NCBI GenBank assembly: GCA_965277275.1
Contig: CBDICG010000002.1
Span: 2,790,001-2,854,000 of the forward strand
DNA length: 64,000 bases
Direction of reading: 5' to 3'
Source of the DNA: HLUCCA09 sp965277275
GTDB taxonomy: Bacteria; Pseudomonadota; Alphaproteobacteria; Rhodobacterales; Rhodobacteraceae
In this document: piece by piece, positions 36,682-44,837 of the stretch
Numbering within the stretch: position 1 is the first letter of the stretch
Layout of the letters: each line of letters starts with the position of its first letter
Made by a program: the position numbers and the translations under genes
The notes under the pieces: model-generated
What the model saw: the letters and a program-made list of their open reading frames with translations, nothing else
Database searches by the model: none
What the model was told of the DNA's origin: nothing

Positions 36682-39078
36682 ATGAAGTTCACCCTGAGCT
36701 GGCTCAAGACTCACCTCGAGACGGACGCCTCGCTGGATGAGATCCTCGATGCCCTGACAGACCTCGGCCTCGAGGTCGAAGGAGTTACGAACCCCGCTGC
36801 GCGGCTCGCGGAGTTTACGCTTGGGTATGTGCGCGCGGCCGAAAAGCACCCCGATGCCGACCGTTTGCGCGTGTGCCAGGTCGAGACGGACGAGGGCGAA
36901 AAGCAGATCATCTGCGGTGCACCGAACGCGCGCGAGGGGATCACCGTGGTGATCGCCAAACCGGGGATGTACGTGCCCGGGATCGACACGACGATCGGTG
37001 TCGGAAAGATCCGTGGCGTCGAGAGCTTTGGCATGATGGCCTCCGAGCGCGAGCTTGAGCTGTCGGAGGAGCACGACGGGATCATCGAGCTGCCGTCCGG
37101 CAAGGTGGGCGATCGGTTCATCGATTGGCTGGCGCAAAACGATCCGGCAAAGGTCGACCCCGTCATCGAGATCGCGATTACGCCGAACCGCGCCGATGCG
37201 CTGGGTGTGCGCGGCGTGGCGCGCGACCTGGCCGCACGTGGCCTCGGTGCCCTGAAGGCCGAGGATGTGACCCCTGTGCCGGGGACCTTCCCGTGTCCCA
37301 TCGGGGTGTCGATCGACGAGGATATACTGGCACAGGCTCCGGTGTTTTTTGGTCGGGTCATTCGCGGCGTGAAGAACGGGCCCTCGCCGCAATGGTTGCA
37401 GGACGCTCTGCGCGCCATCGGCCTGCGCCCGATTTCGATCCTTGTCGACGTGACGAACTTCTTCACGTTCGACCGCAACCGCCCGCTGCACGTCTTTGAT
37501 GCGGACAAGGTCAGGGGCGACTTGCGGCTCTATCGGGCCGATGGCGGGGAGACCCTCGTTGGCCTCGATGAGAAGGAGTACACCTTCACCGAGGGCATGA
37601 CGATCATCGCCGATGATGACGGCCCCGAAAGCATCGCTGGCGTGATGGGCGGGCTTTCGACCGGGTGCACCGACGAGACGGTGAACGTGTTCGTCGAGGC
37701 GGCCTATTTCGATCCGGTTCGGACCGCCCATACCGGCCGTGCGCTCAAGATCAACTCGGATGCGCGCTACCGCTTCGAACGGGGCATCGACCCCGAGTGG
37801 ACGCCCGTGGGCCTCGAGGCGGCGACGCGTATGATCCTCGATCTGTGCGGGGGCGAGGCATCGGAGGTCGTGGTGGCGGGCGCGATGCCGGATCACAGCC
37901 GGTCCTACCGCTTCGATCCGAGCCGGGTCGAGCGGCTTGTCGGCATGTCGATCCCCGAGGCCGAGCAGCGCGCCGCGCTGGGAGCGCTCGGGTTCGAGGT
38001 GACGGACGGGATGGCGCATGTGCCGCCATGGCGGCCCGACGTGATGGGCGAGGCCGACCTTGTCGAGGAGGTGGCGCGCATCGCGTCGCTCACCAAGCTG
38101 GCGGGCGTTCCGATGCGGCGCCCGCAGCCCGGCGTGCCCAAGCCGGTTCTGACACCGATGCAGAAGCGCGAGGCGGCCGCCCGGCGCACCTGCGCGGCGC
38201 TTGGAATGAACGAGTGCGTCACCTACTCCTTCATCGATCAGGAGGCCGCGGCGCTCTTTGACGGCGGCACGGAAGCGACCCGGCTCGAAAATCCGATCTC
38301 GTCGGAGATGAGCCATATGCGCCCCGCTCTGCTTCCGGGTCTGCTCCGCGGCGCGGCGCGCAACCAGGCGCGCGGCTTCGGCGATCTTGCGCTCTTCGAA
38401 GTGGGCGCGGCGTTTCACGGCGGTGAGCCCGAAGAGCAGCATGCCCTCGTGAGCGGGATTCGCGTTGGTGCGACCGGCCCGAAGGACGTGCACGGCGCTC
38501 AGCGTGCGGTTGACCTCTACGATGCCAAGGCCGATGCCGAAGCCGTTCTTGCCGCCATCGGGGCGCCGGCCAAGGTGCAGATCCGGCGTGGCGCGCGCGA
38601 TTGGTGGCACCCCGGGCAACACGGGATGGTGTGCCTCGGTCCGAAGAACGTGCTCGGGATCTTCGGCACGATTCACCCGCGCGTGCTCGAGGCACTCGAT
38701 GTGAAGGGCCCCGCCGTCGGCTTCACGATCTGGCTCGACGCGGTTCCGTTCCCCAAGGCCAAGAGCGCCACGCGCGGCGCCCTGGTTATCGCCGATTTGC
38801 AGGCGGTCGAACGGGATTTCGCGTTCGTGCTGGATGCCGATGTGCCGGCGCTCGATGTCGTCAACGCGGCGCAAGGGGCGGACAAGGCGCTGATCGAAGA
38901 GGTACGCGTCTTCGACGAGTTCGTTGGCGGCAGCCTCGGCGAAGGCAAGAAGAGCCTCGCGATTACCGTCCGTCTGCAACCCCGTGACAAGACCCTGACT
39001 GACGAGCAGATCGAGGCTGTCGGTCAATCCGTGGTGGCGAAGGTTGAGAAGGCGACAGGCGGAAGCCTGCGCGGCTGA
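36682..39078 (+). CDS. pheT: Phenylalanyl-tRNA synthetase beta subunit
   Basis: A 798-residue partner of PheS. It starts MKFTLSWLKTHLETD and carries a tRNA-binding (EMAP-like) domain at about 40-150 (KHPDADRLRVCQVETDEGEK, GAPNAREGITV). B3/B4 editing, B5 and catalytic-like domains follow (RYRFERGIDPEW, SEMSHMRPALLPGLL). A C-terminal anticodon-binding ferredoxin-fold domain ends it (VERDFAFVLDADVPA, about 705-798). Length is normal. It is separated from pheS by about 2.1 kb of small genes rather than adjacent. Confidence 0.97.
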   Translation: MKFTLSWLKTHLETDASLDEILDALTDLGLEVEGVTNPAARLAEFTLGYVRAAEKHPDADRLRVCQVETDEGEKQIICGAPNAREGITVVIAKPGMYVPGIDTTIGVGKIRGVESFGMMASERELELSEEHDGIIELPSGKVGDRFIDWLAQNDPAKVDPVIEIAITPNRADALGVRGVARDLAARGLGALKAEDVTPVPGTFPCPIGVSIDEDILAQAPVFFGRVIRGVKNGPSPQWLQDALRAIGLRPISILVDVTNFFTFDRNRPLHVFDADKVRGDLRLYRADGGETLVGLDEKEYTFTEGMTIIADDDGPESIAGVMGGLSTGCTDETVNVFVEAAYFDPVRTAHTGRALKINSDARYRFERGIDPEWTPVGLEAATRMILDLCGGEASEVVVAGAMPDHSRSYRFDPSRVERLVGMSIPEAEQRAALGALGFEVTDGMAHVPPWRPDVMGEADLVEEVARIASLTKLAGVPMRRPQPGVPKPVLTPMQKREAAARRTCAALGMNECVTYSFIDQEAAALFDGGTEATRLENPISSEMSHMRPALLPGLLRGAARNQARGFGDLALFEVGAAFHGGEPEEQHALVSGIRVGATGPKDVHGAQRAVDLYDAKADAEAVLAAIGAPAKVQIRRGARDWWHPGQHGMVCLGPKNVLGIFGTIHPRVLEALDVKGPAVGFTIWLDAVPFPKAKSATRGALVIADLQAVERDFAFVLDADVPALDVVNAAQGADKALIEEVRVFDEFVGGSLGEGKKSLAITVRLQPRDKTLTDEQIEAVGQSVVAKVEKATGGSLRG

Positions 39079-39090
39079 CGGGATGGCGGG

Positions 39091-39357
39091 TCAGGCGGCC
39101 TTGGTCGCCTCGCCCGCTTCTTCGGTGCAGTCCGACTTGGCGGTGCACATGCCTACGAGCCGGCGTGCGATCGGGGCCACGACGAGCACGGTCGGAAACG
39201 CCACTGCCCAGCTGAACGACCAGTTGGCCAGCCACAGCCCGAGGAACCCGTCAATCATCCCAAGCGTCTTGTAGGTCGAGATGCCGGAAACCATGAACGA
39301 CATGAGCCCCGACAGGATCAGGGCGAAGGCGATGTGGGCGTAGCGGGCGGGGATCAT
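39091..39357 (-). CDS. DUF2798 membrane protein
   Basis: An 88-residue protein from ATG 39357 (MIPARYAHIAFALILSGLMS). Two transmembrane helices and the FMVSGISTYKTLG and WLANWSFSWAVAFPTVLVVAP segments match the DUF2798 family. The C-terminal ARRLVGMCTAKSDC contains two Cys. Function unknown. It converges with pheT, 12 bp between their stops. Confidence 0.8.
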   Translation of the reverse strand: MIPARYAHIAFALILSGLMSFMVSGISTYKTLGMIDGFLGLWLANWSFSWAVAFPTVLVVAPIARRLVGMCTAKSDCTEEAGEATKAA

Positions 39358-39490
39358 GGTTTGGTCCGGTTCTAGCGTTGTAGTGTGGGATATCGTCCGG
39401 TTCCTGACGCAAGGCAATCCGCATGAGCGCGCACAGGGCTCGGCAAAAACGCTCAGGCGCGATGCCCGCAAGGAGGGTGCGGCGACGGGG

Positions 39491-40069
39491 TCAGGGAAGC
39501 TCGGCTGCGGGGATCACCGGAAAGAATGCCCCGCCGGACCACCAGCCGAACCAGCTCTGACCATCGACAACTGACGTCTCGCCGACATCGACCAGCCGAT
39601 AGAACGTCTTGCGGTCGATCAGCGCTTCTAGGTTCGCGCGCACCAGAACGTAAGGCGAGGGCTCGCCGGTTTCTGGGTCGCGGACCACGCGGATCGGCGC
39701 GTCCGGCCCGGCTGCCACGCTGTCCCCGACGTGGGTGGTGAATGTCAGGGTCTGGCCAGCGCCCTCGCCTTCGATCTCTGCATCGACAGCCACGAACGGG
39801 GCGTCCTGCACCCGGATTCCAACCTTCTCGACGGGGGTGACAAGAAAAAAATCTGCCCCCTCTTTGAGCAGGATCGAAGAAAAAAGCTTCACCAGCCCCG
39901 GCCGCTGGATCGGCGTGCCTTCGTAGAACCAGCTGCCATCCCGGCGGATTTCCATGTCCAGGTGACCACTAAAGGGCGGGTTCCAAAGGTGAACAGGGGG
40001 AAGACCTGTGCTCTTGTTCGCCCCGCGCGCCGCCGCGGCGATGCTCTCGGGGCTCGTTTTCACGCTCAT
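39491..40069 (-). CDS. DUF1285 protein
   Basis: A 192-residue protein of the DUF1285 family (PPVHLWNPPFSGHLDMEIRR, DGSWFYEGTPIQRPGLVKLF, DFFLVTPVEKVGIRV). Known members have a beta-rich fold and no established activity. ATG 40069 follows AGAGGTGC; an ATG two codons upstream is possible. It is divergent from moxR across 79 bp, so the two probably share a regulatory region, and it may be functionally linked to the MoxR operon. Confidence 0.82.
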   Translation of the reverse strand: MSVKTSPESIAAAARGANKSTGLPPVHLWNPPFSGHLDMEIRRDGSWFYEGTPIQRPGLVKLFSSILLKEGADFFLVTPVEKVGIRVQDAPFVAVDAEIEGEGAGQTLTFTTHVGDSVAAGPDAPIRVVRDPETGEPSPYVLVRANLEALIDRKTFYRLVDVGETSVVDGQSWFGWWSGGAFFPVIPAAELP

Positions 40070-40148
40070 GTGCACCTCTGGGTTTTTGCCATTTCATTCG
40101 GATGCGATACGTTCTGGGCAGAACCTAATTCTCCCGGAGCAGATGCCC

Positions 40149-41156
40149 ATGTCAGACACTGACGCCCTTGTCGCGGAAATTGAAGCGCTTGGCGCCAAGC
40201 TCGGGGAAGCGAAGGCCTCGATCACCAAGCGATTCATCGGTCAGGAACGGGTTGTTGACCTCGTCCTGTCGTCTCTTCTGTGCGGCGGGCACGGCCTGCT
40301 GATCGGTCTGCCGGGCCTCGGAAAGACGAGGCTGGTCGATACGCTGGGCACGGTGATGGGGCTCAACACCAACCGAATCCAGTTTACGCCGGATCTGATG
40401 CCAGCAGACATTCTCGGCTCCGAGGTGCTGGAGACGGGCGGCGACGGCAAGCGCGCGTTCCGCTTCATCGAGGGCCCGATCTTCTGTCAGCTCCTGATGG
40501 CGGACGAGATCAACCGCGCCTCGCCGCGGACGCAATCCGCCCTCTTGCAGGCGATGCAGGAGAAAGAGGTGACGATTGCGGGCGATCACAAGTCGCTTGG
40601 CTCGCCCTTCCACGTCCTCGCCACACAGAACCCGATCGAGCAGGAGGGGACGTATCCACTGCCCGAAGCCCAGCTCGACCGCTTTATCGTGCAGATCAAC
40701 GTGCAGTATCCCGACCGTGCAACGGAAAAGGACATCCTGCTGGCCACGACGGGCGTGTCCGAGGAAGAGGCCCACGCCGTCTTCAAGCCCGAAGAGCTGA
40801 TTGCCGCGCAGACGCTCTTGCGGCGGATGCCGGTGGGCGACAAGATCGTCGATCTGATCCTCGATCTCGTCCGCGCCTGCCGCCCCGAGGAGCCGACGGC
40901 CTCCGAAGAGGTCGCGCGCAACGTGAGCTGGGGCCCGGGTCCGCGTGCGGCGCAGGCGCTCATGCTGACAGTGCGGGCAAAGGCCTTGCTTGACGGGCGT
41001 CTTGCGCCGTCACCGCAAGATGTCGTGGATATGGCGGAGCCGGTGCTCCTGCACCGCATGGCGCTGACCTTCGCCGCGCGGGCCCGGGGTGAAAACCTCG
41101 GCGATATAATCCACCGGGTTGCCGAGCGGGCGACCCATATCGAGGCTGCGGCGTGA
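40149..41156 (+). CDS. moxR: MoxR-family AAA+ ATPase
   Basis: A 335-residue AAA+ ATPase. Walker A is GLPGLGKTRL (about 53-62), Walker B is LLMADEINRASP (about 116-127), and the sensor region is ATQNPIEQEGTYPLPEAQLD. MoxR proteins act as chaperones that activate VWA-domain partners. ATG 40149 has GGAG at better spacing than the ATG at 40143. The stop overlaps the DUF58 start (GTGA), beginning a four-gene operon with DUF58, DUF4159 and a VWA-like membrane protein. Confidence 0.93.
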   Translation: MSDTDALVAEIEALGAKLGEAKASITKRFIGQERVVDLVLSSLLCGGHGLLIGLPGLGKTRLVDTLGTVMGLNTNRIQFTPDLMPADILGSEVLETGGDGKRAFRFIEGPIFCQLLMADEINRASPRTQSALLQAMQEKEVTIAGDHKSLGSPFHVLATQNPIEQEGTYPLPEAQLDRFIVQINVQYPDRATEKDILLATTGVSEEEAHAVFKPEELIAAQTLLRRMPVGDKIVDLILDLVRACRPEEPTASEEVARNVSWGPGPRAAQALMLTVRAKALLDGRLAPSPQDVVDMAEPVLLHRMALTFAARARGENLGDIIHRVAERATHIEAAA

Positions 41157-42046
41157 GCTCAACGCCGACCAACCACGCCGGGCCACAGCTGCGAACGCGG
41201 GCAGAGGGGCTTGCCTCTGTCCTGCCACCGCTGTTGGCGGATGCGGAGCATCTGGCGTCCACGGTCATGCTCGGCGCCCATGGGCGCCGCCGCGCCGGTG
41301 TCGGGGATGAGTTCTGGCAGTATCGCCCCCACACCCAGTCGGACGAAGCGCGCATGATCGACTGGCGCCGCTCGGCCCGGTCCGACCAGCATTTCGTGCG
41401 TGAGAAGGAATGGCAGGCGGCGCAGAGCGTCGTGGTCTGGGTCGATGGCTCGCGCTCGATGGCGTTCACAGGCGACAAGGACCGCGCGACCAAGGGCGAC
41501 CGCGCACGCCTGCTGGCTTTGGCGTTGTCTGTCTTGCTGGTGCGCGCAGGCGAGCGGGTTGGCCTGTCGAACCTCGGTCAGCCGCCCCGTGGCGGGCCGT
41601 TTCAACTGGTCCGCATGGCCGAAGCCCTGACGGGTGACCTCGGGGACGAGGATTACGGGATGCCGCAGACGCCGGGCCTCCCGCAGCACGCCCGCGCGCT
41701 CTTTCTGTCCGATTTCATGGGCGACATGGAGGGGGTCGAGGCCGCGCTTGCCAAAGCGGCGGATCGCGGGGTGCGCGGCGCGCTCGTGCAGGTGCTCGAT
41801 CCGGTCGAAGAAACTTTCCCGTTCGACGGGCGCACGATCTTCGAGAGCATGGGCGGCTCGATCAGCCACGAGACCCTGAAGGCCGGAGAGCTGAAAGAGC
41901 GCTACCTAGAACGCCTTGCCGAGCGGAAAGACCGGCTGGAGCACCTCGCCCGCGAGGCCGGGTGGCTCTATTCCTGTCATCATACCGCGGAGAGCGCGCA
42001 GGCGGCTTTGCTCTGGATCTACGCGGCGCTGGAGAAAACCCGCTAA
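41153..42046 (+). CDS. DUF58 protein with VWA-like MIDAS motif (GTG start)
   Basis: A 297-residue protein, the usual partner of MoxR. The DUF58 core DEARMIDWRRSARSDQHFVR precedes VVVWVDGSRSMAF (about 97-109), a DxSxS metal-ion site of von Willebrand factor A type. No transmembrane helix is evident, so it is probably cytoplasmic or membrane-associated. GTG 41153 overlaps the moxR stop; its own stop overlaps the next start (TAATG). By analogy MoxR would remodel or load this protein onto membrane partners. Confidence 0.9.
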   Translation: MSSTPTNHAGPQLRTRAEGLASVLPPLLADAEHLASTVMLGAHGRRRAGVGDEFWQYRPHTQSDEARMIDWRRSARSDQHFVREKEWQAAQSVVVWVDGSRSMAFTGDKDRATKGDRARLLALALSVLLVRAGERVGLSNLGQPPRGGPFQLVRMAEALTGDLGDEDYGMPQTPGLPQHARALFLSDFMGDMEGVEAALAKAADRGVRGALVQVLDPVEETFPFDGRTIFESMGGSISHETLKAGELKERYLERLAERKDRLEHLAREAGWLYSCHHTAESAQAALLWIYAALEKTR

Positions 42047-44835
42047 TGTGGACAATCGGTGCCCTGGGCTTCACCGCGCCCCTTCTGCTTGTGGGGTTGA
42101 TCGCGCTGCCGATCCTTTGGATCATCCTGCGCGCCGTGCCGCCTGCACCGATCCGGCGCCGGTTTCCGGGCGTCGCGCTGCTGCTCGGGATGACGGACGA
42201 CGAGGTGCAGACGGATCGCACGCCGTGGTGGCTGTTGCTCCTCCGGATGCTGGCTGCTGCCGCAGTGATCATCGCCTTCGCAGGGCCAGTGCTCAACCCG
42301 CAGACGGAGCGCAGCGGTTCCGGCCCGGTCCTGATCCTTGTCGATGCAACCTGGGCCGATGCGCGGGATTGGGCGCGGCGGCTGGACAGGATCGAGGGCC
42401 TGCTCGACGATGCGGCGCGCACGTCGCGCCCGGTCGCGCTCGTTGCGTCCACCGATCTTCCTCCCGGTGCGCTGCCGTTCCAGGCCCCCGAAGCCTGGGC
42501 TGCGCGCCTTGCGGGCTTTGAGCCCGCGCCCTGGGCGCCGGTGCCGGAGGCGTTCGTGGAATGGGCCGAGAACCGCGAGGGCCCCTTTGAGACATGGTGG
42601 CTCGGGGATGGGCTGGCCCGCACGGAGCGCGCCGACGTGCTCGAAGCGCTGGAGGCCAATGGCGCGGTGACGGTGTTCGAAAGCCCGCGCCCGCTGCTTG
42701 GCCTCAGACCGGTCATGTTCTCCGACGGTCTGGTGCAACTGACGGCCATACGGGCGCGCACCGAGGGCCCGACGAGCATACGGGTGCACGCGATGGGCCT
42801 CGATCCGACCGGAACCGAGCGGCAGCTTGCCACCGCCGACACGACCTTCGCCCCCGGCGATGAGGAGGCGTCAGTGGAGCTGTCGTTGCCGCCCGAGTTG
42901 CGCAACCGGATCTCCCGGTTCGAGATTGCCGCTGCCCGTTCGGCCGCTGCCGTGACGCTGACCGATGACAGTCTTCGGCGTCGCGAGGTCGCGCTCATTG
43001 CCGGGCGTGAGGATCGCGAGGGGCTGCAGCTTTTGTCGCCGACCCACTATCTCGAACAGGCGCTTGCGCCGACGGCAGACCTGATCGACGGGGCGCTCAC
43101 GGATGTGCTCTTGGCCAATCCGGATGCGATCATCCTGGCCGATGTCGCCACCGTCTCGGCTGCCGAAGAAGAGGGGTTGCTGGAGTGGATCGAGGGTGGC
43201 GGATTGCTCGTGCGCTTTGCCGGGCCGCGCCTTGCGTCGTCCGATATCAGCCGCGAAACGCTTGACCCGCTCATGCCCGTGCGGCTGCGGCAGGGCGGGC
43301 GCTCCGTCGGTGGGGCGATGAGCTGGGGGGAGCCGAAAGCGCTGGCTGCCTTTCCGGACGATTCACCTTTCTTCGGACTGGCGATCCCCGAGGACGTGAC
43401 GGTGCAGGCGCAGGTCATGGCGCAGCCTGATCCGGAGCTTGCCGAGCGGTCGATCGCCAAGCTCGCGGACGGAACGCCGCTGCTGACACGGCGCGCGATC
43501 GGGGACGGGCAGGTGATCCTGTTCCACGTCACCGCCAATGCCGAGTGGTCTTCGCTGCCGCTCTCGGGGCTCTTCGTGCAGATGCTGGAGCGCCTCGCCA
43601 TCTCGACGCGGCCCGCACAGCCGAACGCGGAGGACCTCGCTGGCACCGTCTGGACGCCGGCTGCCGTTCTCGACGCCTTCGGGCGGGTGCAGGACGCGGG
43701 CACCCTGCCCGGCGTCGAAGGCGCGCGCCTTGCGGAAGGCCGGCTTGGCCCCGACCTCAGGCCAGGATTGTATGAAGGCGATGACAGGAGCATTTCCGTG
43801 AACGTACTTGGCCCGGACGCGACGCTTGCCCCCATGGTGTGGCCCGCTCGAATTCCCGTCGAGGGTTTGGATGTGGCGCGCGAGACGGTGCTCAAGGGCT
43901 TCGTGCTGGCGACAGCGCTTATCCTGCTCGCGGTGGACATCGTGGCGTCACTCTTCCTGTCAGGCAGATTGCGCGGCGTCGGTCCGATCGGCAGCGGTAC
44001 GGCCGTCCTTGCGCTCGCGCTGATCCTCGCGCCGCCGCCCGCGATGGCTCAGGCGGACACGCGCGGGACACCGGAGGAAGACGCACTGGCGCTCGAAGCC
44101 ACGACAGAGGTCGTTCTGGCGCATGTCATCACCGGAGACACGCGCGTCGATGATGTCGCGCTGGCCGGTCTGCGCGGGTTGTCGGACACGCTCTTCAGGC
44201 GGACGTCGATCGAGCCTGACGTGCCGATCAGCGTCAACCTCGAGACCGATCAGCTTGCCTTCTTCCCGTTCCTCTACTGGCCGGTCTCCGTCGACCAGCC
44301 GATCCCGTCGGACGAGGCATATGCCAAGCTCAACACGTATCTGCGGACCGGGGGCATGATCCTCTTTGACACGCGCGACGCCGATATCGGCGGGTTCGGC
44401 GCGCAGACCCCCGAGGGGCGCAAGCTCCAACAGCTTGCGCGCCCGCTCGATATCCCGCCGCTGGAGCCGATCCCGCAAGACCACGTGCTGACGCGCACGT
44501 TCTATCTGCTGCAGGATTTCCCGGGCCGCCACACATCCCGCGATGTATGGGTCGAGGCGGCGCCCCCGGATGCCGAACAGGTCGAGGGCATGCCGTTTCG
44601 CGATCTCAATGACAACGTGACCCCGGTGGTTATCGGCGGCAACGACTGGGCCATCGCCTGGGCCACGGACCAGAGCGGGGCCGCGCTCTTTCCGGTAGGG
44701 CGCGGCTATGCCGGGGAACGCCAGCGCGAGATCGCCTACCGCTTCGGGGTCAACCTGATCATGCATGTGCTGACGGGCAATTATAAATCCGATCAGGTGC
44801 ATGTGCCGGCCCTGCTCGAACGATTGGGCCAATAA
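42046..44835 (+). CDS. DUF4159 membrane protein with BatA-like N-terminus
   Basis: A 929-residue membrane protein. The N-terminal BatA-like region has two transmembrane helices (about 7-28 and 64-82) around RRRFPGVALLLG. A long periplasmic or cytoplasmic region follows, then two more helices near residues 625-670 (FVLATALILLAVDIVASLFL; GTAVLALALILAPPPAMA). The last 240 residues are a DUF4159 domain (FFPFLYWPVSVDQPIPSDEA, GGMILFDTRDADIGG). DUF4159 resembles glutamine-amidotransferase-like folds without known activity. It is translationally coupled to DUF58 and precedes the VWA-like gene by 2 bp. Confidence 0.88.
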   Translation: MWTIGALGFTAPLLLVGLIALPILWIILRAVPPAPIRRRFPGVALLLGMTDDEVQTDRTPWWLLLLRMLAAAAVIIAFAGPVLNPQTERSGSGPVLILVDATWADARDWARRLDRIEGLLDDAARTSRPVALVASTDLPPGALPFQAPEAWAARLAGFEPAPWAPVPEAFVEWAENREGPFETWWLGDGLARTERADVLEALEANGAVTVFESPRPLLGLRPVMFSDGLVQLTAIRARTEGPTSIRVHAMGLDPTGTERQLATADTTFAPGDEEASVELSLPPELRNRISRFEIAAARSAAAVTLTDDSLRRREVALIAGREDREGLQLLSPTHYLEQALAPTADLIDGALTDVLLANPDAIILADVATVSAAEEEGLLEWIEGGGLLVRFAGPRLASSDISRETLDPLMPVRLRQGGRSVGGAMSWGEPKALAAFPDDSPFFGLAIPEDVTVQAQVMAQPDPELAERSIAKLADGTPLLTRRAIGDGQVILFHVTANAEWSSLPLSGLFVQMLERLAISTRPAQPNAEDLAGTVWTPAAVLDAFGRVQDAGTLPGVEGARLAEGRLGPDLRPGLYEGDDRSISVNVLGPDATLAPMVWPARIPVEGLDVARETVLKGFVLATALILLAVDIVASLFLSGRLRGVGPIGSGTAVLALALILAPPPAMAQADTRGTPEEDALALEATTEVVLAHVITGDTRVDDVALAGLRGLSDTLFRRTSIEPDVPISVNLETDQLAFFPFLYWPVSVDQPIPSDEAYAKLNTYLRTGGMILFDTRDADIGGFGAQTPEGRKLQQLARPLDIPPLEPIPQDHVLTRTFYLLQDFPGRHTSRDVWVEAAPPDAEQVEGMPFRDLNDNVTPVVIGGNDWAIAWATDQSGAALFPVGRGYAGERQREIAYRFGVNLIMHVLTGNYKSDQVHVPALLERLGQ

Positions 44836-44837
44836 AC

